A stretch of 64,000 nucleotides of DNA from Sphingobacterium phlebotomi (GTDB taxonomy: Bacteria > Bacteroidota > Bacteroidia > Sphingobacteriales > Sphingobacteriaceae). A model generated the notes under the pieces. That model searched no databases and had not been told where the DNA came from. It worked only from the letters and a program-made list of their open reading frames with translations. Below are positions 18,268-25,704 of the stretch, piece after piece; within the stretch, counting starts at the first letter, position 1, and every line of letters begins with the position of its first letter. Where the stretch lies: the NCBI RefSeq assembly GCF_008180195.1, contig NZ_VTAV01000001.1, positions 310,001 through 374,000 on the forward strand, given 5' to 3'. The position numbers and the translations under genes were made by a program.

Positions 18268-18927
18268 ATGAGTCAGATTGGAAGTAACATAAAAAAGCTT
18301 AGGAAAGTGAAGGGGTTAAGTCAGCAAGCTTTTGCAGACTTGTTTGGTCTGACACGTGGGAATATCTCTTCGTATGAAGAGCGGAGAGCCGAACCAAAAA
18401 TTGAGATTATTTTACAGATTGCAAAATATTTTGGCATACCCGTGGCGGAATTGCTGCAAAAGCAGCTTACTGTAAATGAAATTTTGAACTTCGAGGACTA
18501 TTTTGAAGACAGTACGCTGCCGGTGGCAGCTAAAAATATGAGTGCTGTACCCTTTATAGGTCGGGAAAGTTTTCTGCATGCCGATCAAAAAATAGACGTG
18601 GCTACTTTGCCGCAGATCTATTTTCCAATATATCATAAACAAAAGTTCCTCGCGGTGGAGAACTGCTCTTTTATTCCCAAGCCACTCGTATTTCCATTTG
18701 AAGAGAATGCCATTCTGTTTTTTGAACCGGTAGAAATCGCAATTCTGCACACACTTGATCAGCATTATGGCGTTTATTGGGGTGCTGATGAACTCTTTTT
18801 TGGCCAATATCAAACCAATAGTAACGAGATTGAACTGATATTAAACGACTGGATGAAAACGATATTCACCGAGGAAAAGAAATCTTATTTCTGGAAGCTT
18901 TACGGTAAGTTTGAGCGGGTTGTTTAG
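18268..18927 (+). CDS. XRE-family transcriptional regulator with degenerate S24-like C-terminal domain
   Basis: This 219-residue protein has an N-terminal helix-turn-helix (about 7-62: IKKLRKVKGLSQQAFADLFGLTRGNISSYEERR), a linker, then a beta-rich domain of about 120 residues ('ATLPQIYFPIYHKQKFLAVENCSF') that resembles the C-terminal sensor half of CI/LexA-type S24 repressors. I do not see the Ser-Lys catalytic dyad in the expected places, so self-cleavage is unlikely. It is divergent from the PspA cassette across 89 bases containing palindromes, so it probably represses both itself and the cassette. It ends 14 bases before the convergent uvrA stop. Confidence 0.8.
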   Translation: MSQIGSNIKKLRKVKGLSQQAFADLFGLTRGNISSYEERRAEPKIEIILQIAKYFGIPVAELLQKQLTVNEILNFEDYFEDSTLPVAAKNMSAVPFIGRESFLHADQKIDVATLPQIYFPIYHKQKFLAVENCSFIPKPLVFPFEENAILFFEPVEIAILHTLDQHYGVYWGADELFFGQYQTNSNEIELILNDWMKTIFTEEKKSYFWKLYGKFERVV

Positions 18928-18941
18928 TTTGTTACGAAAAG

Positions 18942-21794
18942 TCATCTCTTCATTTCTTCCTTCAAAAACCTAGCCGTTTCATTGCCTTTCTGTTTGATAA
19001 GGTCCTCCGGTAATCCGGCAAACATCAATTGCCCGCCACCTTTTCCACCCTCTGGCCCCATATCAATAACCCAGTCCGCGGTTTTCACAACATCCAGATT
19101 GTGCTCGATAATCAATACGGTGTTTCCACGATCTACTAATCGGTTGATGACACCTAATAAAACATTGACATCTTCAAAGTGTAGTCCGGTAGTCGGCTCA
19201 TCTAAGATATAGAACGTATTGCCCGTATCTTTTTTAGATAATTCGGTAGCAAGCTTCACGCGTTGTGCCTCTCCTCCGGAAAGGGTGGTAGACGATTGCC
19301 CTAATGTAATGTAGCCTAGGCCTACATCCTGTAAGGTTTTAATCTTTCGATAAATGGAAGGAATATTTTCAAAGAAATCCACTGCTTCATCAATACTCAT
19401 GTCCAGCACATCGGAAATAGATTTTCCACGGTAGCGAACCTCTAATGTTTCGCGGTTATAGCGCTTTCCATGACACGTTTCGCATGGAACTTGTACGTCG
19501 GGTAAGAAGTTCATTTCGATGATTTTCATGCCTGCGCCTTGACAGGTTTCGCAGCGACCTCCCTTGACGTTAAAAGAAAAACGACCAGGCTTGTAGCCTC
19601 GTATTTTTGCTTCCGGCAATTGCACGAACAAGGTACGAATATCCGAAAAAACACCGGTATAAGTCGACGGGTTGGAACGTGGTGTGCGCCCTATCGGGCT
19701 TTGGTTGATTTCGATGACTTTGTCAATATGTTCAAGTCCTTCTATTTTTTTATAGGGTAGCGGCGTGCTTTTCGCACGGAAAAAATGTTTGTTTAAAATA
19801 GGATAGAGTGTTCCTGTAATAAGGCTGGATTTTCCCGAACCGGATACACCTGTCACTAAAATTAATTTTCCTAAAGGAAATTCTACATGGATATTCTTCA
19901 AATTATTTCCAGAAGCGCCTTTTAACGATAATACATTGCCGTTGCCTTTACGTCGCTTAGTTGGGATAGCAACTTCTTTCTGTCCGTTGAGATAACTGGC
20001 TGTCAATGTATCAGCTCTCATAATTTCTTCCGGTGTTCCCTGTGTTACTACACTTCCGCCATGTATACCTGCTTCTGGTCCCATATCAATGACGTAATCA
20101 GCTTGTAGAATCATGTCTTTATCATGCTCCACCACCAATACCGAATTCCCGATATCACGTAGATTTTTCAGCGAATTAATCAACCGTTCATTATCCCGTT
20201 GATGTAATCCGATGCTCGGTTCATCCAGGATATATAACACATTCACGAGTTGGGAGCCTATTTGTGTCGCCAATCGTATACGCTGGGCTTCGCCTCCAGA
20301 AAGTGTTTTGGAAGAGCGGTCCAAGGTGAGGTAGCTTAATCCTACATCCAACAGGAAGCCTATCCTGGCACGAATTTCCTTCAGGATTTCGGCAGCAATG
20401 GTATTCTGGCGCTCGTTGAGACGGTTTTCTATGCCTTCAAACCAATCGTACAACGCGGAGATATCCATGCTGGCCAACTCGTGAATATTCTTTTGATCTA
20501 TTTTAAAATGTAAAGATTCTTTTTTCAGTCGTGCACCTTGGCATGTGGGACACATGACTTTCGTCCGGAAATCCTCTAAGATAGGCGCGTCGTCTGAACC
20601 CCGGCCATTTATTTCTTCTAACATATCGAAGATCCCCGTGAACTGTATTTTGTATTCGCGTGCACCATAACTTCCGTAAGAAACGGTAAGACTTAAAGGC
20701 TCTTCACCTCCAAAAAGAAGGGTGTCCAGTTGCTCGCTGCTTAACTTTTCAATAGGACTGGTCAAGGAAAAGTCCAGTTTTTTGGCTACTGCTTTCACGA
20801 CTTGGAATGTCCATGAGTCACGCGATGGGCCTAAAGGTAGGATAGCACCCTTTTGTATGCTCCCTTTTTTATCTGGAATAACAATGTCTTTGTCGATTTC
20901 GAATATATAACCGAGTCCATCACATTTTGGACAGGCACCATACGGCGAGTTGAAAGAAAAAGTATTCGGTTGCGGTTCGTCGTAGGATATGCCCGACTCC
21001 GCATCCATGAGATAGCGGCTGAAGAAATGTTCCCGTCCGTCCTTGTTCGCGATTTTGATAATGCCTTTCGCTACTTTCATGGCTTGCATAACAGATGTAT
21101 ATAGCCGCTTTTTGTCTCCTTCGCTTGCGTATAGACGGTCTACAACTGTTTCAATATCGTGGATCTTATAGCGATCGACCTGCATTTTAGGAACAAGTTC
21201 CAGAATTTCGCCATCTACACGTACCTTCGTATAGCCTTGTTTACGAATCTGTTCAAAAAGCTCGCGATAATGACCTTTACGGCCTTTCACAACAGGTGCT
21301 AGAATATAGATAGGCTCATCGCCGAATTCTACTAATATTCTGTCCACAATCTGCTCTTCCGACATACGTTGCATGAGTTTGCCCGTTACGTAAGAATAAG
21401 CCTCGCTTGCTCTTGCATACAGCAATCGCAGGAAATCGTATATTTCGGTGATTGTTCCAACGGTCGAGCGTGGGTTCTTGTTTGTCGTTTTTTGTTCGAT
21501 GGATATCACAGGGCTTAATCCCGATATTTTGTCGACGTCGGGGCGTTCCATTCCGCCTAAAAACTGTCGGCTGTAAGCAGAAAAAGTTTCCATATAACGA
21601 CGTTGTCCTTCTGCGTAGATCGTGTCGAAGGCCAGAGAAGATTTGCCACTACCGCTAAGCCCGGTAATCACGACTAATTCATTGCGAGGAAAACTGACGT
21701 CGATATTTTTGAGGTTGTGTACACGTGCGCCAAATACCTCAATTTCACGATGTTCACTTAAATCTATATGATTGTGCTGCTTGATAGAGCTCAT
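18942..21794 (-). CDS. uvrA: Excinuclease ABC subunit A (UvrA)
   Basis: This is the damage-recognition ATPase of nucleotide excision repair. It has two ABC modules: the first Walker A GLSGSGKSS with the UvrA signature EGQRRYMETFSAYSRQFL, and signature motif LSGGEAQRIRLA; the second Walker A GVSGSGKSS and LSGGEAQRVKLA. The C-terminal zinc module CETCQGAG...CETCHGKRYN is intact. In the first zinc module the distal pair (CPKC before DGLG) is present, but the proximal Cys-x-x-Cys is absent, replaced by 'FSRYLMDAESG'. I start it at the ATG at 21794 (951 residues), because a perfect -7 element at 21823-21830 would place the transcript start at or inside the longer TTG-initiated version (21818). Confidence 0.95.
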   Translation of the reverse strand: MSSIKQHNHIDLSEHREIEVFGARVHNLKNIDVSFPRNELVVITGLSGSGKSSLAFDTIYAEGQRRYMETFSAYSRQFLGGMERPDVDKISGLSPVISIEQKTTNKNPRSTVGTITEIYDFLRLLYARASEAYSYVTGKLMQRMSEEQIVDRILVEFGDEPIYILAPVVKGRKGHYRELFEQIRKQGYTKVRVDGEILELVPKMQVDRYKIHDIETVVDRLYASEGDKKRLYTSVMQAMKVAKGIIKIANKDGREHFFSRYLMDAESGISYDEPQPNTFSFNSPYGACPKCDGLGYIFEIDKDIVIPDKKGSIQKGAILPLGPSRDSWTFQVVKAVAKKLDFSLTSPIEKLSSEQLDTLLFGGEEPLSLTVSYGSYGAREYKIQFTGIFDMLEEINGRGSDDAPILEDFRTKVMCPTCQGARLKKESLHFKIDQKNIHELASMDISALYDWFEGIENRLNERQNTIAAEILKEIRARIGFLLDVGLSYLTLDRSSKTLSGGEAQRIRLATQIGSQLVNVLYILDEPSIGLHQRDNERLINSLKNLRDIGNSVLVVEHDKDMILQADYVIDMGPEAGIHGGSVVTQGTPEEIMRADTLTASYLNGQKEVAIPTKRRKGNGNVLSLKGASGNNLKNIHVEFPLGKLILVTGVSGSGKSSLITGTLYPILNKHFFRAKSTPLPYKKIEGLEHIDKVIEINQSPIGRTPRSNPSTYTGVFSDIRTLFVQLPEAKIRGYKPGRFSFNVKGGRCETCQGAGMKIIEMNFLPDVQVPCETCHGKRYNRETLEVRYRGKSISDVLDMSIDEAVDFFENIPSIYRKIKTLQDVGLGYITLGQSSTTLSGGEAQRVKLATELSKKDTGNTFYILDEPTTGLHFEDVNVLLGVINRLVDRGNTVLIIEHNLDVVKTADWVIDMGPEGGKGGGQLMFAGLPEDLIKQKGNETARFLKEEMKR

Positions 21795-21822
21795 ACTGTA
21801 ATGTTCTGAATTTTGCAAGGTA

Positions 21823-21830
21823 CAAAGGTA
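21823..21830 (-). promoter_or_regulatory. -7 promoter element of uvrA
   Basis: TACCTTTG on the minus strand is a perfect TAnnTTTG match, 28 bases upstream of the chosen uvrA ATG. It supports the start at 21794 and a leader of about 20 bases. No clear -33 TTG was found and no LexA-like box was recognised. Confidence 0.5.
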
Positions 21831-21938
21831 CGGAATTTTTAGTCAGGAATGAGTGGCCGGCCATCAGTGGTGAAATTAGATAACATAAATTTTTTTGGCT
21901 AGTAATTTGTACTTTGGTTGTATAAAAACAAACAGCGC

Positions 21939-22979
21939 GTGAAAAAATTGGATTTGACAAAGCAGGAGCGAGAAGTCGTTGAAAATGCACTTGACCACTG
22001 GCGGAATTCCAATCTACTGGAAGCTGGCAAAGTCGAAGAATTGAAGGAAACTATTGACGAAAGAGGGTTCGAATGGAAACATTTGGCTCGATATGCATTC
22101 TGGATAGCATTGGTTTCCCTCATTTTTGCCGTATTTTCGCTTTTCGCAGATGATGCTTTGATACGTTTTGTGGAGCGCTTTTATGAAACGCCAAATATTG
22201 TTTTCTGCTTATTTTTTGCTGGCATCGCTATTCTTTTTTATTTTCTGGGCTTCCGGAACAAGAAGCGATATCCGGAGAAGATGTTTTCTAATGAAACCCT
22301 GATGCTTGCAGGCTCTTTTGCAACAGCTGCATGTATAGGTTTTCTGGGGCAGGTGCTGGATCGAACGACAAACCATTATACACTCCTTTTTCTGCTGTCA
22401 ATTATCATCTACGGTACCTTATCGGTTAAACTTAATTCTAAACTCATATGGGTATTTACGTTGGTGGCACTTGGTATCTGGTTTGCGACTGAAACGGCAT
22501 ACCATAGCAATTGGGGATTTAAATTTTGGGGTATGAACTATCCGTTGCGCTTTACCTTGTTTGGATTGTTGTTGACCACTTTTGCGCTGTGGGGGCAGGA
22601 AAAAATAAAACCGCTGAAACCTTTTCAATCAACAAGTTATGTCGTTGGATTATTGTATACGATGATAGCGTTGTGGTGCCTTTCTATTTTTGGTAATTAC
22701 AGTGATTTCGATGCGTGGACGCAGGTTCGTCAATACCATATCCTTTATTGGGGTATCTTAGCTATTCTGGTTTCATTGGGATTAGCTTTGTATGGCATGA
22801 AGACAAAAGACCATGCTTCGCGCGATATAGGTTTTGTTTTCTTTATCCTGAACCTATATACCCGCTTTGTGGAATATTTGTGGGATAATATCAACCGCAC
22901 GATTTTCTTTCTCCTGTTGGCGGGATCATTTTGGTTTGTTGGCAGATGGGCAGAACGGATATGGCGTAAAGAGAGGTGA
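21939..22979 (+). CDS. DUF2157-like multi-pass membrane protein
   Basis: This protein of about 346 residues has a soluble helical N-terminus (about 1-48, KQEREVVENALDHWRNSNLL) followed by roughly nine to ten hydrophobic segments, ending in a basic tail (WAERIWRKER). That pattern fits the DUF2157 group of predicted membrane proteins, whose function is unknown. I choose the GTG at 21939 (Met-Lys-Lys-Leu) over a TTG at 21918. It is divergent from uvrA, and the PqqD gene starts 32 bases after its stop, so they may be co-transcribed. Confidence 0.7.
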   Translation: MKKLDLTKQEREVVENALDHWRNSNLLEAGKVEELKETIDERGFEWKHLARYAFWIALVSLIFAVFSLFADDALIRFVERFYETPNIVFCLFFAGIAILFYFLGFRNKKRYPEKMFSNETLMLAGSFATAACIGFLGQVLDRTTNHYTLLFLLSIIIYGTLSVKLNSKLIWVFTLVALGIWFATETAYHSNWGFKFWGMNYPLRFTLFGLLLTTFALWGQEKIKPLKPFQSTSYVVGLLYTMIALWCLSIFGNYSDFDAWTQVRQYHILYWGILAILVSLGLALYGMKTKDHASRDIGFVFFILNLYTRFVEYLWDNINRTIFFLLLAGSFWFVGRWAERIWRKER

Positions 22980-22996
22980 TTTATCATAAATAATAT

Positions 22997-23004
22997 TATT
23001 TTTG
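22997..23004 (+). promoter_or_regulatory. Possible -7 element in front of the PqqD-like gene
   Basis: TATTTTTG matches TAnnTTTG and ends 7 bases before the PqqD ATG, which would make a leaderless or nearly leaderless transcript. There is no recognisable -33 element, so this is weak. Confidence 0.3.
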
Positions 23005-23011
23005 TTTCATT

Positions 23012-23281
23012 ATGAAGTTAAGACAAGATTTAGTCCTTAGGAAAGTGGGGGACGACTATATTATGGTAGACCCAAGTCAGGGCATGGTAGACCTTTCCAA
23101 AGTTCATACCCTTAATAAGACCGCTGCGTGGCTTTGGGAGCAATTGGTAGGAAAAGAAATCAGTGTAGAGCATATAGCGGAGCTTCTATTCGAACGTTAT
23201 GACGTTTCGCAAGAAAAGGCCGTAGAAGATGCGGAATCCTTGATGCAGGAATTTGAGAAAGCTGGTCTCTTGGAAGCATAG
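23012..23281 (+). CDS. PqqD-family (RRE-fold) peptide-binding protein
   Basis: This is an 89-residue stand-alone PqqD/RRE domain: strands 'LVLRKVGDDYIMVDPSQGMVDLSKVHTLNKTAAWLWEQL' then two helices ending 'MQEFEKAGLLEA'. The motif 'LN.TAA.LWE.L' is the family hallmark. RRE domains bind leader peptides of ribosomally made, modified peptides and hand them to a modifying enzyme. It is followed 15 bases later by an HprK-like kinase, a pairing known from peptide-tailoring loci. No precursor peptide, radical SAM enzyme or protease is visible nearby, so the client is unknown. Confidence 0.82.
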   Translation: MKLRQDLVLRKVGDDYIMVDPSQGMVDLSKVHTLNKTAAWLWEQLVGKEISVEHIAELLFERYDVSQEKAVEDAESLMQEFEKAGLLEA

Positions 23282-23296
23282 GGTAGATATATAAAT

Positions 23297-24217
23297 ATGG
23301 AAACCAATATAGCGCCAGAATTGACAAACCACTATTATGAAATCGCAGGTTTACAACTAGAATTACGTTTTCCCTCCACGTTAAACCTGGATCATATTTT
23401 ATCTTCTTTCATCAGTTTTCGCAAGGAACATAGTAATGGAACATCTGCTACAGTAGTGACCTTTATGGAAGAAGTGGTACCCTTAGAAGAAGATTGGGGC
23501 ACGCTTCGAAGTGATATCTCTCTTGTGTGGGGTGACAATTTTCGTTTCTATGAACAAGAAAATACATTTGTCACACTGATAAAACACAACATAAAAGACA
23601 AGCAGTGGATGATGAAAAGCACGAAAGATTTCAGAGAATCGCGCATATATGGAAAAGCGGATGATCCGCGTATGGGGGAGTTTGTCAGTTGGTTGTTAAT
23701 GGTTGTTTTTGGACAAGTGGGATTACAACATCGGCTTATATTGATTCACGCTTCCGTCATTGTTTACCAGGAAAAGCAAGGTGTAGCGTTTTTAGGAAAG
23801 AGTGGCACGGGGAAAAGTACGCATAGTAGGCTTTGGCTACAGCATATTCCAGATACTGCATTGTTAAACGACGATAATCCTGTTGTACGGCTCGAGGAAG
23901 ATGGACGGATTATGATATATGGAACGCCGTGGAGCGGGAAAACACCGTGTTACAAAAATAAGCGTGTAGAATTCAAAGGATTTGTACGGCTGGAACAAGC
24001 TCCCCATAATAGATTTACGTGGAAAAAAGGTATGGAAAGTCTGGTTACCGTCCTTCCTAGTTGTACTGCGCTCCGCTGGAATAAAGATTTATTTAATGCC
24101 ATGACGGATACACTTTCGCAATTAGTGGATCAGGTAAATGTGGGGCACTTGGAATGCCTGCCCAACGCTGATGCTGCACAGATATCGTATAAAGCATTTT
24201 TTGAAGAACAAAGTTAG
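23297..24217 (+). CDS. HPr kinase/PEPCK-fold (HprK-like) kinase paired with PqqD
   Basis: This 306-residue protein has an N-terminal domain without clear motifs (about 1-145) and a C-terminal HprK/PEPCK-like nucleotide-binding domain. The P-loop is GKSGTGKST at 167-175, followed by HSRLWL. Then come LLNDDNPVVR (the Asp-Asp is the likely metal/base site) and YGTPWSGK. True HPr kinases are HPr-specific and carry a second signature that I do not see. This shorter relative matches the kinases found beside PqqD proteins, some of which phosphorylate lasso peptides. With PqqD 15 bases upstream it likely modifies a peptide or protein brought by the RRE domain. It converges on the OsmC gene with 8 bases between. 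Confidence 0.75.
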   Translation: METNIAPELTNHYYEIAGLQLELRFPSTLNLDHILSSFISFRKEHSNGTSATVVTFMEEVVPLEEDWGTLRSDISLVWGDNFRFYEQENTFVTLIKHNIKDKQWMMKSTKDFRESRIYGKADDPRMGEFVSWLLMVVFGQVGLQHRLILIHASVIVYQEKQGVAFLGKSGTGKSTHSRLWLQHIPDTALLNDDNPVVRLEEDGRIMIYGTPWSGKTPCYKNKRVEFKGFVRLEQAPHNRFTWKKGMESLVTVLPSCTALRWNKDLFNAMTDTLSQLVDQVNVGHLECLPNADAAQISYKAFFEEQS

Positions 24218-24225
24218 CATTCGGT

Positions 24226-24642
24226 TTAAACGAATTTCAAGCTATACGTAATCTCCACGCCGCCTGCGGCTAACATATCGTGAACGGAGCAATATTTCTT
24301 TACGGCCAGTTCCGCAGCTTTATGCACTTTTGCTTCGTCGAGTTGCCCTTTTAATATAAAAGTAATGTGTATGTGGGTGAAAATATTAGGGATTTCTTCC
24401 CGTCGTTTCCCTTCCACCTCGACCTGGATATCCTCTATTACCTGACGTTGCTTCTTCAGGATGCTGGAAAGATCAAATACGCTACAAGAACCTAAAGCCA
24501 TCAATACCAGCTCCATTGGACGTACACCTTTTCCTTCACCCCCGATACTCTCAGAACCATCAATATTTACTTTTACGTCGGCGAGTTCGCTCGAACCCTC
24601 AAAATGAACCGCGTCGTTTTTACGTTGCAAATGGATTTTCAT
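24226..24642 (-). CDS. OsmC/YhfA-family thiol peroxidase-like protein
   Basis: This 138-residue OsmC-fold protein carries the two conserved cysteines at Cys53 (LGSCSVFD) and Cys118 (KKYCSVHDML), as in organic-hydroperoxide-reducing OsmC/Ohr proteins. The segment GGEGKGVRPMELVLMALGSCS is the family core. The length and the PMELVLMALGSC variant favour the YhfA-type subgroup, whose physiological substrate is not settled. It stands alone on the minus strand and ends convergently with the HprK-like gene; a weak 8-9 bp hairpin around 24219-24235 overlaps its stop. Confidence 0.85.
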   Translation of the reverse strand: MKIHLQRKNDAVHFEGSSELADVKVNIDGSESIGGEGKGVRPMELVLMALGSCSVFDLSSILKKQRQVIEDIQVEVEGKRREEIPNIFTHIHITFILKGQLDEAKVHKAAELAVKKYCSVHDMLAAGGVEITYSLKFV

Positions 24643-24793
24643 TCGAATAAATAGTTTTTTAAATTCTTGTCCTTCGTGTCGGCCAGCTGGCGGATCATGT
24701 AAGTTTCATGCTGTTAAGATAAGCAAATATTTTATATTCTTACTATCTTCGTCGAAACAAACAAATTAGACTTTTCTGATAAAACTTAAGACT

Positions 24794-25681
24794 ATGAAAA
24801 AATATTTTATAATCGTAGTATTCTTGCTTCAGATCCACGCAATATTTGGACAAGTTGATAAAATAAGGCAAGCTTTAGTGAATCGTGATGAAACGAATGT
24901 TCTGGTTGTTTCCCATCGAGGGGAATGGAGACAGGCACCGGAAAATTCACTAAAAGCTATCGAGCTGGCAATCGAAGCAGGTGTGGATGTTGTCGAAATC
25001 GATCTTGCTAAAACGAAAGATGGGCATTTGATCCTTATGCACGATAAAACCTTGGATAGAACAACGACGGGAAAAGGAAGTGTAGGGAAGTGGACGCTCG
25101 ATTCATTAAAAACTTTGAAATTGAAGAACGGAGCGGGATTACGAACGCACCATAGCATTCCAACATTGGAAGATGCCCTACTTCTTGCTAAAGGGAGGGT
25201 GATGTTAAATCTGGATAAAGCGTACGATTTATTTGATGAAGTTTATGCGCTGTTAGAGAAAACAAATACAACCGATCATATCATCATGAAAGGAAATAAA
25301 GATGTCGCTACCGTTAAACAACAATTCGGGCAATATTTAGATAAAGTAATTTATATGCCTATTGTAAATTTGGATAATCCAAATGCAAAACAAATAATCG
25401 ATGACTTTAATCAGGAAATAAATCCGGTCGCATTCGAATTGGTTTATAAAGAAAAAACGAATAAGTTACCTTTGCAGCTTGCTTCAGAATTAAAAGGGAA
25501 AAACCTATTGTGGTACAACACGCTTTGGGACACGCTGGCCGGAGGACACGATGATGATAAAGCAGTGGAAGACCCCGATGAGTCTTATGGCTATCTAGTG
25601 AATACATTAAACGCTAGAATTATCCAGACTGACCGGAGTCCATACTTAATTACCTATTTGAAAGGAGTCGGTAAGAAGTGA
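24794..25681 (+). CDS. Exported glycerophosphodiester phosphodiesterase family protein
   Basis: This 295-residue secreted protein has a signal peptide ending IFGQ. The GDPD TIM barrel shows the expected motifs: VVSHRGEWRQAPENSLKA (catalytic His with the Glu-Asn-Ser loop), VDVVEIDLAKTKDGHLILMHDKTLDRTTTG (metal Glu/Asp and the second catalytic His), and a later VMLNLDK strand. These enzymes hydrolyse glycerophosphodiesters to glycerol-3-phosphate and an alcohol. The length is typical. Its TGA stop lies inside a perfect hairpin shared with the convergent SGNH gene. Confidence 0.88.
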   Translation: MKKYFIIVVFLLQIHAIFGQVDKIRQALVNRDETNVLVVSHRGEWRQAPENSLKAIELAIEAGVDVVEIDLAKTKDGHLILMHDKTLDRTTTGKGSVGKWTLDSLKTLKLKNGAGLRTHHSIPTLEDALLLAKGRVMLNLDKAYDLFDEVYALLEKTNTTDHIIMKGNKDVATVKQQFGQYLDKVIYMPIVNLDNPNAKQIIDDFNQEINPVAFELVYKEKTNKLPLQLASELKGKNLLWYNTLWDTLAGGHDDDKAVEDPDESYGYLVNTLNARIIQTDRSPYLITYLKGVGKK

Positions 25682-25704
25682 AATTTCCCTAAGGAAATTT
25701 CACT
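25677..25704. terminator. Bidirectional hairpin overlapping both convergent stop codons
   Basis: A perfect 12-bp stem, AGTGAAATTTCC (25677-25688) against GGAAATTTCACT (25693-25704), with a 4-base loop. The GDPD stop (25679-25681) is in the left arm and the SGNH-gene stop (25689-25691, TAG on the minus strand) is in the loop. There is no long U-tract on either side, so it may act by stalling or by protecting 3' ends. Confidence 0.65.

Noticed and set aside
18268..18927. Phage-type CI repressor indicating a prophage
   Set aside because: No integrase, structural or other phage genes are near; the neighbours are a stress cassette and uvrA.
23297..24217. True HPr kinase/phosphorylase (hprK)
   Set aside because: The P-loop is similar, but the second HprK signature is not seen, no HPr gene is near, and the adjacent PqqD gene points to a peptide-modifying relative.
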